The notes below the pieces were generated by a model that did not search any database, was not told the origin of the DNA, and saw nothing but the letters and a program-made list of their open reading frames with translations. A program made the translations under genes and the position numbers. This document shows positions 1 through 7,838 of a stretch of 35,254 nucleotides of DNA, piece after piece. Position 1 is the first letter of the stretch, and each line of letters opens with the position of its first letter. The DNA comes from Caulobacter sp. (GTDB lineage: Bacteria; Pseudomonadota; Alphaproteobacteria; Caulobacterales; Caulobacteraceae), in the NCBI GenBank assembly GCA_016125585.1, contig WGLL01000020.1, positions 1 through 35,254 of the forward strand, written 5' to 3'.

Positions 1-75
1 GAGCCCGCCGTCGCCACCGGCGACGGGGTGAAGGAACCCCTGAACCGCCGCTCGACGATCTCGATCAACTTCTGA
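1..75 (+). CDS. OmpA-family protein, C-terminal fragment (gene enters from the left edge)
   Basis: Only the last 24 codons and the TGA stop are inside the window. The reading frame ends in a segment with PLNRRSTISINF. This resembles the end of the OmpA/MotB peptidoglycan-binding domain, where an N-R-R motif precedes a last hydrophobic beta strand. Such proteins usually tie the outer membrane to peptidoglycan. The frame is followed by a strong rho-independent terminator, which supports this being a genuine gene end. The identification rests on a very short stretch, so the family call is tentative and nothing can be said about the rest of the protein. Confidence 0.55.
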   Translation, partial: EPAVATGDGVKEPLNRRSTISINF

Positions 76-104
76 TCCTGATCTGAAGCGACAACGCTTA
101 AGCG

Positions 105-134
105 AGGGCCCCGGAGGAAACTCCGGGGCCCTTT
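105..134 (+). terminator. Rho-independent terminator after the OmpA-type gene
   Basis: A perfect 12-bp stem (105-116 with 121-132) closes a four-base GAAA loop and is followed by a short T run on the plus strand. It lies between two convergent genes. The opposite strand has no U tract, so it mainly serves the rightward gene. Confidence 0.85.
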
Positions 135-145
135 GCTATGGACGC

Positions 146-709
146 CTAGCCCATGGCCAGGATCCAGGTCCCCACGGCCGCGAAGCCGGCGGCCGCCGCC
201 CAGCGGATGTATTTCAGCGGCAGGGTCGTCGCCGCCGCTTCCCCGATCAGGACGGCCGGGATGTTGGCGATCATCATCCCGAGGGTGGTGCCGGCCGCGA
301 CCTCGAACACGTTCTGGAAGCGGGCGCCCAGGGCGATGGTGGCGACCTGGGTCTTGTCGCCCATCTCCACCAGGAAGAAGGCGATGGCCGTGGTCAGGAA
401 GATCGACCCGGCGCGGACCGCGGGCGCCCCCTCGTCCTCGTCGATCTTGTCGGGGACCAGGGCCCAGATGGCGAAGGCCAGGAAGGCCACGCCCAGCACC
501 CAATGCACCCAGGGCCCCTGCAGCCACTGGGCCGCGACCATGCCGACCAGCGCCGCCAGGGCGTGGTTGGCCAGGGTGGCGACCAGAATGCCGCCGATGA
601 TCGGCAAGGGGCGACGGAAACGCGCCGCCAGGAGAATGGCCAGAAGCTGGGTCTTGTCGCCGATCTCGGCGACGGCGACCAGGCCGGTGGAAACCAGAAA
701 TGCCTGCAT
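146..709 (-). CDS. UPF0016/GDT1 (TMEM165) family cation transporter, probable Mn2+ exporter
   Basis: A 187-residue polytopic membrane protein. It carries the two signature E-x-G-D-K-T motifs of the UPF0016/GDT1 family (E15-T20 and E116-T121), one in each half of an internally duplicated fold of about six membrane helices. The halves are joined by an acidic cytoplasmic loop (DKIDEDEG) near residues 88-95. Family members move Mn2+ or Ca2+ across membranes, and bacterial ones such as MneA export Mn2+. I start the gene at the ATG at 709: the frame stays open to a TTG at 793, but that would place coding sequence inside the riboswitch leader and add a non-membrane N-terminus atypical of the family. 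Upstream lie a yybP-ykoY type riboswitch and a promoter, which strongly suggests Mn2+-induced expression. The substrate is inferred from family and regulation, not seen directly. Confidence 0.9.
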   Translation of the reverse strand: MQAFLVSTGLVAVAEIGDKTQLLAILLAARFRRPLPIIGGILVATLANHALAALVGMVAAQWLQGPWVHWVLGVAFLAFAIWALVPDKIDEDEGAPAVRAGSIFLTTAIAFFLVEMGDKTQVATIALGARFQNVFEVAAGTTLGMMIANIPAVLIGEAAATTLPLKYIRWAAAAGFAAVGTWILAMG

Positions 710-794
710 GAAAATCAAAGTCCCGGCGGGGCCGAACGGTCGGACCAATGGCGTCTCGCGCCAGGACCCCGCATGAGCCGGCGCGAAAGCCAAA

Positions 795-895
795 AGTCTC
801 GCCAGGCCTCTCGGCTGATGTCGCCATGGGGTCGAAACCCCAAGTGTGTTGACGACAACCCCGCTGGATACGCGGGCGGCTACTCCCCAGTGACG
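795..895 (-). promoter_or_regulatory. yybP-ykoY (Mn2+-sensing) riboswitch
   Basis: Read on the minus strand, the leader contains GGGGAGTAGCC (complement of 878-888), then GTCAACA, and ends in GCCGAGAGGCCTGGCGAGAC (complement of about 796-815). These are the conserved blocks of the yybP-ykoY aptamer: the L1 GGGGAGUAG loop and the L3-side adenosine-rich segments around the Mn2+ site. In known cases this riboswitch turns on Mn exporters (MntP, UPF0016 proteins) when Mn2+ is high. Here it sits about 85 nt upstream of a UPF0016 gene, exactly the expected partner. The downstream 85 nt contain short GC hairpins that could form the expression platform, but I cannot assign the switch mechanism. Confidence 0.85.
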
Positions 896-900
896 GGGGT

Positions 901-929
901 CAGATAGCCGCCACCGGCCGGTTGCGCAA
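901..929 (-). promoter_or_regulatory. Promoter of the riboswitch/UPF0016 transcript
   Basis: On the minus strand TTGCGC (924-929) and TATCTG (901-906) are separated by 17 bp. The predicted start, about seven bases further on, falls near 894, just before the first conserved riboswitch block. The fit between promoter position and aptamer start supports both calls. The -35 element lies inside a perfect 12-bp palindrome (920-931, GGTTGCGCAACC) that could be an operator. Confidence 0.55.
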
Positions 930-1001
930 CCCTTGCCCCGTCGGATCGAGGGCCCCGAAGCGCCCGACGAACACTGTCTCGCCTAAGTCAAAACTCGCCG
1001 C

Positions 1002-1007
1002 TATAAG
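1002..1007 (+). promoter_or_regulatory. Possible -10 element of amn, start-proximal
   Basis: TATAAG ends only 5 bp before the amn ATG at 1013. If it is used, transcription would begin at about the start codon, giving a leaderless mRNA. AAGG within the same stretch could alternatively act as a weak ribosome-binding site. No convincing -35 is visible. Confidence 0.3.
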
Positions 1008-1012
1008 GCGCC

Positions 1013-2458
1013 ATGAAAAAGCAGAAAGAAGCAGCCGCCATCGTCGCGCGGCTTGAAGAAGAATACGACCGCTCCGTCGAGGCCCTGCGGACCCACCTGA
1101 AGGCCTTCCTTGAGGGCGGCGTGCGGCCTGACCCCGCCCTGCGCGAAAGCGGCGCCTACGCCTATCCCGAACTCCGGCTGCACTGGTCAGGCGACAGCGG
1201 CTATCCGTCGATCACCCGCGCCTACGCCCGGATCTCCAATCCCGGTTCCTACGCCACCACCGTGACCCGCCCGGCGATGTTCCGCGACTATCTGGTCGAA
1301 CAGCTGGCCCTGATGATGGAGGACTTCGGCGTCGAGGTTGAGGTCGGCCGCTCGCTGCAGGAAATCCCCTTCCCCTATGTGCTGGACGGCGGGGACCTGA
1401 GTCTGGCCGACGCCCAGGCCTCGGAGATCGCCCGCTGGTTCCCGGCCACCGAACTGGCCCACATCGGCGACGAGGTGGCCGACGGCTACTGGGATCCGAT
1501 GATCGCCGACGAACGCCCCCTGGCCCTGTTCGACGGTCTGCGGACGGACTTTTCCCTCGCCCGGCTGAAACACTACACCGGCGCCCCGGCCGAGCACGTC
1601 CAGCAGTATATCCTGTTCACCAACTACCACCGCTATGTCGACGAGTTCGTCCGCTGGGGCTGCGAGCAGCTGCAGCAGGGCAAATACGAGGCCCTGTCCT
1701 GTTCGGGCGGAGTCTATGTCACCAAGGACACCCCCGATCCCGAGCTGGCCGTGGCCAACGGCGCCTGGCGGCGTCACCAGATGCCGGCCTATCACCTGAT
1801 GGCCCCCAATGGTCAGGGAATCACCCTGGTCAACATCGGGGTCGGTCCCTCCAACGCCAAGACCATCACCGACCACCTGGCGGTGCTGCGGCCCCAGGCC
1901 TGGCTGATGATCGGCCACTGCGGCGGGCTGCGCGGCAGCCAGAAGATCGGCGACTATGTGCTGGCCCACGCCTATCTGCGCGACGACCACGTGCTGGACG
2001 ACATCCTGCCTACAGACATTCCCATCCCCAGCATCGCCGAGGTGCAGCGGGCCCTCTATGACGCGGCCAAGCAGGTCAGCGGCGAGAGCGGCGAGAGCCT
2101 GAAGAAGCGGCTGCGGACCGGCACGGTGGTCACCACCGACGACCGGAACTGGGAACTGCGCTTCACCCTCAGCGCCATCCGCTTCAACCAGAGCCGGGCG
2201 GTGGGCATCGACATGGAAAGCGCCACCATCGCCGCCCAGGGCTTCCGCTTCCGCGTGCCCTACGGCACCCTGCTGTGCGTCTCCGACAAGCCGCTGCACG
2301 GCGAGATCAAGCTGCCCGGCCAGGCCAACGCCTTCTACGAGCGGGCAATCGGCCAGCATCTGCAGATCGGCATCGCCACCGTCGACCTGCTGCGGGCCGA
2401 GGGTCCCCGGCTGCACAGCCGCAAGCTACGCGCCTTCGACGAGCCGCCGTTCCGGTAA
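1013..2458 (+). CDS. amn: AMP nucleosidase
   Basis: A 481-residue cytoplasmic enzyme, almost the same length as E. coli Amn (484). It hydrolyses AMP to adenine and ribose 5-phosphate and so helps control the adenylate pool. The N-terminal part (about residues 1-180) is the Amn-specific domain. The C-terminal part (about 270-460) is the nucleoside phosphorylase fold, with a GxxG segment in 'IGHCGGLRG', the 'GIDMES' segment where family members bind ribose through Met-Glu, and the 'SDKP' catalytic Asp region near the end. The ATG start follows a TATAAG box directly, so the mRNA may be leaderless. The gene is monocistronic, divergent from the UPF0016 gene and convergent with the hydrolase downstream (35 bp between stops). 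Confidence 0.95.
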   Translation: MKKQKEAAAIVARLEEEYDRSVEALRTHLKAFLEGGVRPDPALRESGAYAYPELRLHWSGDSGYPSITRAYARISNPGSYATTVTRPAMFRDYLVEQLALMMEDFGVEVEVGRSLQEIPFPYVLDGGDLSLADAQASEIARWFPATELAHIGDEVADGYWDPMIADERPLALFDGLRTDFSLARLKHYTGAPAEHVQQYILFTNYHRYVDEFVRWGCEQLQQGKYEALSCSGGVYVTKDTPDPELAVANGAWRRHQMPAYHLMAPNGQGITLVNIGVGPSNAKTITDHLAVLRPQAWLMIGHCGGLRGSQKIGDYVLAHAYLRDDHVLDDILPTDIPIPSIAEVQRALYDAAKQVSGESGESLKKRLRTGTVVTTDDRNWELRFTLSAIRFNQSRAVGIDMESATIAAQGFRFRVPYGTLLCVSDKPLHGEIKLPGQANAFYERAIGQHLQIGIATVDLLRAEGPRLHSRKLRAFDEPPFR

Positions 2459-2493
2459 ATCCTCCTTCGCGAGCGCAGCTCACGGGGAATGAT

Positions 2494-3243
2494 CTATGCC
2501 GTCAGCCAGCCGGTGATCGCCGCGGCCAGCGCCGGTTCGGCCACGGCGGTCAGGTGATTGCCGTCGATCCGCTGGGCCTTGGCGTTGGCCAGGGTCAGAG
2601 CCAGCTTTTCCGGCGAGCCGTTGTCATCGTCGTCCCGGCCGCTGACCACCAGGATCGGGATCGACAATCCGGCCAGATCGGCGGCCGTGGTCGGCACGAA
2701 ACTGGCCAGCACCCCCAGCAGAGCCTCCGGGCTGAGCCCGCCGGCCCTGATGCGGGCCTGGATGTATTTGCCCGCCCGGGGGTCCTTCGCCGCCTCGCCG
2801 TTGCGGATCGAGTCCTCGAACATCGCCGCCCGGGCGCCCGCCTGCATAATGCCGCTGTCGCCCATCCCGCCCAGCACGCAGCGTCCAGGCCGCATGCCGC
2901 GCACCAGGCAGCGGACGGCGGTGCGGGCCCCCAGGCTGTAGCCGACCAGGTCGAACTCGATCAGGCCCAGATGCGCCGCCAGCGCCTCCTGGTCCATCGC
3001 CAGCACATCCCCCGGCCAGGCCTCCGCCTCATGCGGCGCGGCCAACTGGCCGTGACCGCGCAGATCGGGGGCGATGACCTGAAATCCCGCCTCCACCACC
3101 GCCGCGACGATGCCGGGCTCGACCCAGTTCTGGATGGCGTTGGCCAGGAAGCCGTGCAGCATCAGGACCGGACGGCCCTCCCCCGCCCGGTGGAAGGCGA
3201 TGCGCTGGCCATCGAAGCTGGAAAAATAGTCTGTGCTGATCAT
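2494..3243 (-). CDS. Alpha/beta-hydrolase fold protein
   Basis: A 249-residue protein without a signal peptide. An oxyanion-hole 'LHGF' lies at residues 29-32, the nucleophile elbow G-Y-S-L-G has Ser103, an acidic cluster at 204-207 (RDDDD) lies in the position of the catalytic acid, and the catalytic histidine is probably His230 in 'GNH'. This is a complete esterase/lipase/haloperoxidase-type triad. The substrate cannot be read from the sequence. The gene is leftward and alone, convergent with amn and divergent from the amidohydrolase, so context gives no substrate clue. The fold is sure, the specific activity unknown. Confidence 0.88.
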   Translation of the reverse strand: MISTDYFSSFDGQRIAFHRAGEGRPVLMLHGFLANAIQNWVEPGIVAAVVEAGFQVIAPDLRGHGQLAAPHEAEAWPGDVLAMDQEALAAHLGLIEFDLVGYSLGARTAVRCLVRGMRPGRCVLGGMGDSGIMQAGARAAMFEDSIRNGEAAKDPRAGKYIQARIRAGGLSPEALLGVLASFVPTTAADLAGLSIPILVVSGRDDDDNGSPEKLALTLANAKAQRIDGNHLTAVAEPALAAAITGWLTA

Positions 3244-3376
3244 GCCGCGAGCTTGCCGCGCGGCCCGCCCGGCGTCCAGAGCGCGTCATTGTCGCCCCAG
3301 GGCCCGAAAGCCGGTTTGCAGCCGCCCGACTTGGCGCTAGCGTCGCCGCCTTCAGGAATTGTTCGGGGCGATCTTC

Positions 3377-4648
3377 ATGCGGCGTTTGGCTTTGGCGGCG
3401 GGCCTCGCGCTCAGCCTGGTGGCGGGCGCGGCCAGCGCGGCGAGCGTGGCGGTCACCGCCGAGCGGATGCTGGACGTGCGCAGCGGCAAATACATCGACC
3501 ACCCCGTGGTGGTGATCACTGACGGCCGCATCACCGCCGTCGGCCGCCAGGGCGAGGTGACCGCCCCGGCCGACGCCGAACGGATCGACCTGCCCGGCCT
3601 GACCCTGATGCCGGGCCTGATCGACATGCATGTGCATCTCGACTCCTCGCCCCTCTATGGCGGCTACACGGGCCTGGCCTTCACCGACAACTTCTGGACC
3701 GTGGTGGCGGCGAGGAACGCCGAGACCACCCTGCTGGCCGGCTTCACCACCGTGCGCAACGTCGGCTCCGACCGCTACAACGACGTCGCCGTCGAACAGG
3801 CCATCGATGAGGGCATCATCATCGGGCCCCGCATCGTGCCGGCCACCTACGCCATCGGCGCCACCGGCGGTCACTGCGATTCGACCTATCTGCCGCCCTC
3901 GGCCGACAGCACCTCCCCGGCCGTGGCCGACGGTCCGGACGAGGCCCGCAAGATGGTGCGCAAGCTGAAGAAATACGGCGCCAAGGTGATCAAGATTTGC
4001 GCCACCGGCGGGGTCTTTTCCAACGACGCGGTCGGGGTGCAGCAGATGACCCTGGAAGAGATCCAGGCGGTCACCAGCGAGGCCCATATGGCCGAGATGA
4101 AGGTCGCCGCCCACGCCCATGGACCGGACGGCATCCGCGCCGCCATCGCCGGCGGCGTCGACACCATCGAACACGCCAGCCTGGTCGATGACGAGGGCAT
4201 CCGCATGGCGGTCAAGGCCGGGACCTACTTCGGCATGGACATCTACAACACCGACTACACCCAGGCCGAAGGGGCCAAGAACGGGGTGCGGGAGAGCGAG
4301 CTGAAGAAGGACCGCGACATCGGCGAGCTGCAGCGGCAGAACTTCTGCAAATCCATCAAGGCCGGGGTCAAACAGATCTATTCCACCGACGCCGGCATCT
4401 ATCCCCACGGCGACAACGCCAGGCAGTTCGCCGTGATGGTCCGCTATTGCGCCACGCCCCTGCAGGCCATCCAGACCGCGACGATCAATTCGGCCGAGGC
4501 CCTGGGTCAGGGCAAGGACGTCGGCGAGATCAAGGTCGGGGCCTGGGGCGATCTGATCGCGGTGCGCGGCGATCCGCTGGCCGACGTCACCGTGCTGCAG
4601 ACCGTACCCTTCGTGATGAAGGGCGGCGAGGTGGTGAAGGGGCCGTAA
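3377..4648 (+). CDS. Secreted metal-dependent amidohydrolase (Xaa-Arg/Lys or Xaa-Pro dipeptidase-like)
   Basis: A 423-residue amidohydrolase-superfamily protein. I choose the ATG at 3377 because it begins a clean signal peptide (Arg-Arg, hydrophobic core, Ala-rich cleavage region at about residue 21); the open frame extends upstream only to a TTG at 3359. The binuclear metal site is visible: His85 and His87 in 'HVH', Lys206 in 'KVIK', His246/His248 in 'HAH', His266 in 'IEH' and Asp338 in 'STDAG'. This pattern matches the periplasmic dipeptidase/carboxypeptidase subgroup, which includes Caulobacter crescentus Cc2672 (Xaa-Arg/Lys dipeptidase), and prolidase-like relatives such as Sgx9260c. It therefore probably trims dipeptides or blocked amino acids in the periplasm. 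Exact specificity cannot be told. It converges with engB, with 6 bp between the ends. Confidence 0.88.
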   Translation: MRRLALAAGLALSLVAGAASAASVAVTAERMLDVRSGKYIDHPVVVITDGRITAVGRQGEVTAPADAERIDLPGLTLMPGLIDMHVHLDSSPLYGGYTGLAFTDNFWTVVAARNAETTLLAGFTTVRNVGSDRYNDVAVEQAIDEGIIIGPRIVPATYAIGATGGHCDSTYLPPSADSTSPAVADGPDEARKMVRKLKKYGAKVIKICATGGVFSNDAVGVQQMTLEEIQAVTSEAHMAEMKVAAHAHGPDGIRAAIAGGVDTIEHASLVDDEGIRMAVKAGTYFGMDIYNTDYTQAEGAKNGVRESELKKDRDIGELQRQNFCKSIKAGVKQIYSTDAGIYPHGDNARQFAVMVRYCATPLQAIQTATINSAEALGQGKDVGEIKVGAWGDLIAVRGDPLADVTVLQTVPFVMKGGEVVKGP

Positions 4649-4654
4649 GGCGGC

Positions 4655-5299
4655 TCAGACCTCGCAGACGGCCTGGATCTCGGCGCGCAGCTCGGGCAGG
4701 CCGTCGCCCTTCTCGGCCGAGGTGGCCAGCACCCGCGGGAAGGCGGCCGGACGCTTGGCGATCTGGGTCTGGGTCTTGACGACCAGGGCCGCGGCCTCGG
4801 CCGGCTTTATCTTGTCGGCCTTGGTCAGGACGATCTGGTAGCTCACCGCCGAGACGTCGAGGGCGTCGAGCGCCTCCTTGTCGACCTCTTTGAGGCCATG
4901 GCGGGCGTCGATCAGCAGATAGACCCGCTTCAGGTTCGGCCGCCCGCGCAGGTACTGCCGGCCCAGATCCTGGAACTTGTTGGCCGCCTGCCGCGAGACG
5001 CGGGCGAAGCCGTAGCCCGGCAGGTCGACCAGCCGGATCTTGCCGGCCAGGTCGAAGAAGTTGATCTCCCGCGTCCGGCCCGGCTCGTTGGAGGCCCGGG
5101 CCAGCTTCTTGTGGCCGACCAGGGCGTTGATCAGGCTGGACTTGCCGACGTTGGAGCGACCGGCGAAGCAGACCTCCGGCATGTCGGCCTCCGGCAGGCC
5201 GTCCATCTTCACCGCCCCCATCATGAAGCTAGCCTGGCCGGCGAACAGGACGCGCGCCGCCTCGAGCTGCTCCTCGGAGAAGATGGGGTCCCCGCTCAA
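4655..5299 (-). CDS. engB: Ribosome-biogenesis GTPase EngB (YihA/YsxC)
   Basis: A 214-residue TRAFAC GTPase, the usual size. G1 is 'GRSNVGKSS', the switch region '[10 protein letters not shown]' is characteristic of EngB, G3 is 'DLPGYG' and G4 is 'TKADK'. The family assists late assembly of the 50S subunit and is usually essential. The start is a TTG whose bases overlap the yidC stop as TTGA, so translation is likely coupled to yidC. The N-terminal sequence from this TTG aligns with the family's typical start, which supports it over later Met codons. It is the last gene of the rpmH-rnpA-yidC-engB operon. Confidence 0.95.
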   Translation of the reverse strand: MSGDPIFSEEQLEAARVLFAGQASFMMGAVKMDGLPEADMPEVCFAGRSNVGKSSLINALVGHKKLARASNEPGRTREINFFDLAGKIRLVDLPGYGFARVSRQAANKFQDLGRQYLRGRPNLKRVYLLIDARHGLKEVDKEALDALDVSAVSYQIVLTKADKIKPAEAAALVVKTQTQIAKRPAAFPRVLATSAEKGDGLPELRAEIQAVCEV

Positions 5300-7107
5300 C
5301 CGACCGCCTTGGTCCGGAACCGGCCGATGAAGTCGTCGATCGGGTTATCGACCTTCAGCCGGTGCATGATGATGTACTGCTGGAAGATCGAAAGGATGTT
5401 GGAGAAGGTCCAGTAGATGATCAGGCCCACGGCGAAGGGGGCCATGATGAAGGTGAACAGCAGCGGCATCAGCTGGAAGATGCGTTGCTGCATCGGGTCC
5501 GGCGCCGGCGGGTTCATCGCCGTGGTCAGCCACATGGTGAAGCCGTAGAGCAGGACGCAGATGCCAAGGCCAAGCGCGCCGGCCAGGAACGGTCCGGCCA
5601 GCGGCACCGCGGCCGGGTCGAAGGGCAGCAGGCCGAACAGGTTCCAGACGTTGGTCGGATCGCGCGCCGAGAGGTCCTTCACGAAGCCGAAAAAGGGCGC
5701 GTGGCGCATCTCGATGGTGGTCGACAGCACCTTGTAAAAGGACAGGAACACCGGGATCTGCAGCGCCAGCGGCAGGCAGCCGAGCAGCGGATTGACCTTC
5801 TCCCGCGCATAGAGCGCCATGGTCTCCTGCTGCAGCTTGGCCGGATCGTCCTTGTACTTCTCCTTGATGGCGTTCATCGGCTCGGTGAGCTTCTTCATCT
5901 TCGACATCGACTCGTAGCTCTTGTTGGCGAGCGGGAAGAGGATGATGCGGACGCAGAGGGTCACCGCCAGGATGGCGAGGCCGAAGTTGCCGACCAGGCC
6001 GTAGAAGAATTCCAGGGCCATGAAGAAGGGCCGGGTCAGGAAGAACAGCATGCCCCAGTCGACGGCCTGGTCGAGGTTGGGGATGTTCTGCGCCTTCTGA
6101 TAGGCCTGCAGCTGCTGCACCTTCTTGGCGCCGGCGAACAGGCGGGTGGTGTCGCTGAAGGTGGCGCCGGGAGCCACGGTGTGGGACGCGCCGGTGGCGT
6201 CGACGGCGTAGATGTCGCGGCCGCCCTGGGTGACCGAGACATAGCGGGCCGAAATGGTCTCGTTCTGGGCCGGGACGATGGCGGTCAGCCAGTATTTGTC
6301 GGTGATGCCGAGCCAGCCGCCCTGGCTGGTCCAGTCGAACTGGCCCTTCTTCTTCCAGGCCTTGTACTTCTGCTTGCGAAGCTCCTTGTCGAGCCAGCCC
6401 ACCGCGCCCTCATGCACGTTCTGGCCCTTGCCCGCCTCGGGCGGCAGGCCGGCGCGGCGCACCGCGGCGTAGGGCTGCAGGGCGACCGGGGCGCCGGTGG
6501 TGTTGGTCACCGAGTCGGTGACGGTGAACATGAAGTGCTGGTCGACGGAGATGCGGCGGTGGAACACCAGGCCGGCGCCGTTGTCATAGCTCAGCACGAT
6601 CGGCGTCTTGTCGGTGAGGGTCTGGCCGGTCTTGAGCGTCCAGAGGGTGTTCTCGTCCGGCAGCCCGACGACGTTCTGACCGACCCAGCCGAACTGGGCG
6701 AACCAGGCGTTGGCCGTGCCCTCGGGGCGCAGCAGGTCGACGCGGGGCGAATCCTTGGCCACCGTCTGGCCGTACTGGTCCAGCTGCAGGTCGTCGATGC
6801 GGCCGCCCTTGAGGTTCACCGAGCCCGACAGCACCGGAACGGTCCTGCCCTTGTCCTGGCCGGTGGTCTGGATCGGCACGCGGGGCGATTCCGCCAGGGC
6901 CGCGGCGCGCGACAGGGTTCCGGTCCGGGCGGTGGGCAGATCAGGGATCTTCGCCGGCGCCGCGGTCTGGGCGGCCTCGGCCTGCTTGGCCTTGAGCTCG
7001 GCCTGCCGCTTCTTGGCCTGCGGCTCCATGACGAAGAACTGGTAGACGATGAGCAGAACCACCGCCAGGCCGAAGAAGATGATCGTATTTCGGGATTCTT
7101 GTTGCAT
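5296..7107 (-). CDS. yidC: Membrane protein insertase YidC
   Basis: A 603-residue inner-membrane insertase of the YidC/Oxa1/Alb3 family. The N-terminal helix (about residues 9-26) is followed by the large periplasmic P1 domain of Gram-negative YidC (to about residue 360) and then the conserved five-helix Oxa1 core. The core has the 'VRIILFPL' segment, which holds the groove arginine, and the cytoplasmic hairpin rich in Lys and Met ('SKMKKL'). It inserts and folds membrane proteins with SecYEG or alone. It starts 9 bp after the rnpA stop and overlaps engB by 4 bp, so it belongs to the ribosomal/RNase P operon. The small gene yidD, often found between rnpA and yidC, is absent here. Confidence 0.97.
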   Translation of the reverse strand: MQQESRNTIIFFGLAVVLLIVYQFFVMEPQAKKRQAELKAKQAEAAQTAAPAKIPDLPTARTGTLSRAAALAESPRVPIQTTGQDKGRTVPVLSGSVNLKGGRIDDLQLDQYGQTVAKDSPRVDLLRPEGTANAWFAQFGWVGQNVVGLPDENTLWTLKTGQTLTDKTPIVLSYDNGAGLVFHRRISVDQHFMFTVTDSVTNTTGAPVALQPYAAVRRAGLPPEAGKGQNVHEGAVGWLDKELRKQKYKAWKKKGQFDWTSQGGWLGITDKYWLTAIVPAQNETISARYVSVTQGGRDIYAVDATGASHTVAPGATFSDTTRLFAGAKKVQQLQAYQKAQNIPNLDQAVDWGMLFFLTRPFFMALEFFYGLVGNFGLAILAVTLCVRIILFPLANKSYESMSKMKKLTEPMNAIKEKYKDDPAKLQQETMALYAREKVNPLLGCLPLALQIPVFLSFYKVLSTTIEMRHAPFFGFVKDLSARDPTNVWNLFGLLPFDPAAVPLAGPFLAGALGLGICVLLYGFTMWLTTAMNPPAPDPMQQRIFQLMPLLFTFIMAPFAVGLIIYWTFSNILSIFQQYIIMHRLKVDNPIDDFIGRFRTKAVG

Positions 7108-7116
7108 GGAGCAGGT

Positions 7117-7485
7117 TCAGACCGGCGCTGAGGGAGGGGAGGCGCTTTGGTTCGGCGCGGCGGGAAGGTCGGCGGCGAGCCTTATCAGCGCGCTTTTCAC
7201 ATCGTCAAGCAAACGCGGCCAGTCACGGCCCGGCGTACCATCGCGGGCGACGAAAACATAGTCGCATCCGGGCCGTCCAAGGGTCGGCAGCAACAGCCGC
7301 GCGGCCTCGCGCAGACGCCGTTTGGCCCGGTTGCGGACCACCGCCCCGCCGATCTTTTTGGTGGCCGTGAAGCCGACGTGGATCACCGCCTCGTCGTCCT
7401 GGCGCTGGCGAAGCTGGACGACGACGGCGCCATGGGCGCGATAAGCGCCTTTCGCGGCCGCCAGAAACTGGGGCCGCGTTCTCAT
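7117..7485 (-). CDS. rnpA: Ribonuclease P protein component
   Basis: The protein subunit that binds RNase P RNA and helps process tRNA 5' ends. The basic signature R-N-R-x-K-R-x-x-R is present ('VRNRAKRRLRE'). From the ATG at 7485 it has 122 residues and begins MRTRPQFLAAAKG. However, the same frame continues upstream with a further LKIER that matches the usual RnpA N-terminus (R-L-x-K-R-x-x-F-L), and the ATG has no ribosome-binding site. A CTG at 7512 is preceded by a GGGGGG run at suitable distance, so the true start may be non-ATG (CTG 7512 or ATT 7494). The frame is the same as that of rpmH, separated from its TAA by 21 sense codons. Confidence 0.93.
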   Translation of the reverse strand: MRTRPQFLAAAKGAYRAHGAVVVQLRQRQDDEAVIHVGFTATKKIGGAVVRNRAKRRLREAARLLLPTLGRPGCDYVFVARDGTPGRDWPRLLDDVKSALIRLAADLPAAPNQSASPPSAPV

Positions 7486-7548
7486 GCGTTCAATTTTGAG
7501 CGGTTCGGACAGGGGTTCGCCCCCCGATGCGAACGAAGGCGGACGGCC

Positions 7549-7683
7549 TTAGGCCGTCAGCTTCTTGCGACCCTTGGCGCGGCGGCGCGCAACGATCTTC
7601 TGGCCGTTCTTGGTGGCCATGCGAGCGCGGTAGCCGTGGCGGCGCGCGCGCACGAGACGCGAGGGTTGGAAAGTGCGCTTCAC
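7549..7683 (-). CDS. rpmH: 50S ribosomal protein L34
   Basis: A 44-residue, very basic protein that begins (M)KRTFQPS and ends KGRKKLTA, the invariant architecture of L34. The start is a GTG at 7683, with GGAG 8 nt upstream. It is the first gene of the operon that continues with rnpA, yidC and engB, the standard bacterial arrangement. A promoter with TTGACT and TATCCA lies about 65 bp upstream. Confidence 0.97.
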   Translation of the reverse strand: MKRTFQPSRLVRARRHGYRARMATKNGQKIVARRRAKGRKKLTA

Positions 7684-7748
7684 GGGGCAGCTCCGAAATA
7701 CAAAAGGTCGCTAGCGCGGCGGGAAACGCCCGTCGCGATGAGCCGGGG

Positions 7749-7777
7749 TGGATACGGGATGAGGCGCGGAGAGTCAA
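7749..7777 (-). promoter_or_regulatory. Promoter of the rpmH-rnpA-yidC-engB operon
   Basis: On the minus strand TTGACT (7772-7777) and TATCCA (7749-7754) are separated by exactly 17 bp. Transcription would start near 7742, giving a leader of about 60 nt before the rpmH GTG. Confidence 0.6.
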
Positions 7778-7838
7778 CCGGGCTGGCGTCGACAGCATCG
7801 CCCAACCCTGCCGTCATCCCCCGTCAGGACGACGCCCC

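Noticed and set aside
710..793. N-terminal extension of the UPF0016 protein from a TTG at 793
   Set aside because: It starts at the very edge of the riboswitch, has no ribosome site, and the added residues are not family-like. The ATG at 709 gives a normal first helix.
1187..2416. Long leftward open frame opposite amn
   Set aside because: GC-rich shadow of amn with His/Gly/Val-biased composition and no motif.
5362..7131. Long rightward open frame opposite yidC
   Set aside because: Antisense shadow. The minus-strand frame encodes an unmistakable YidC.
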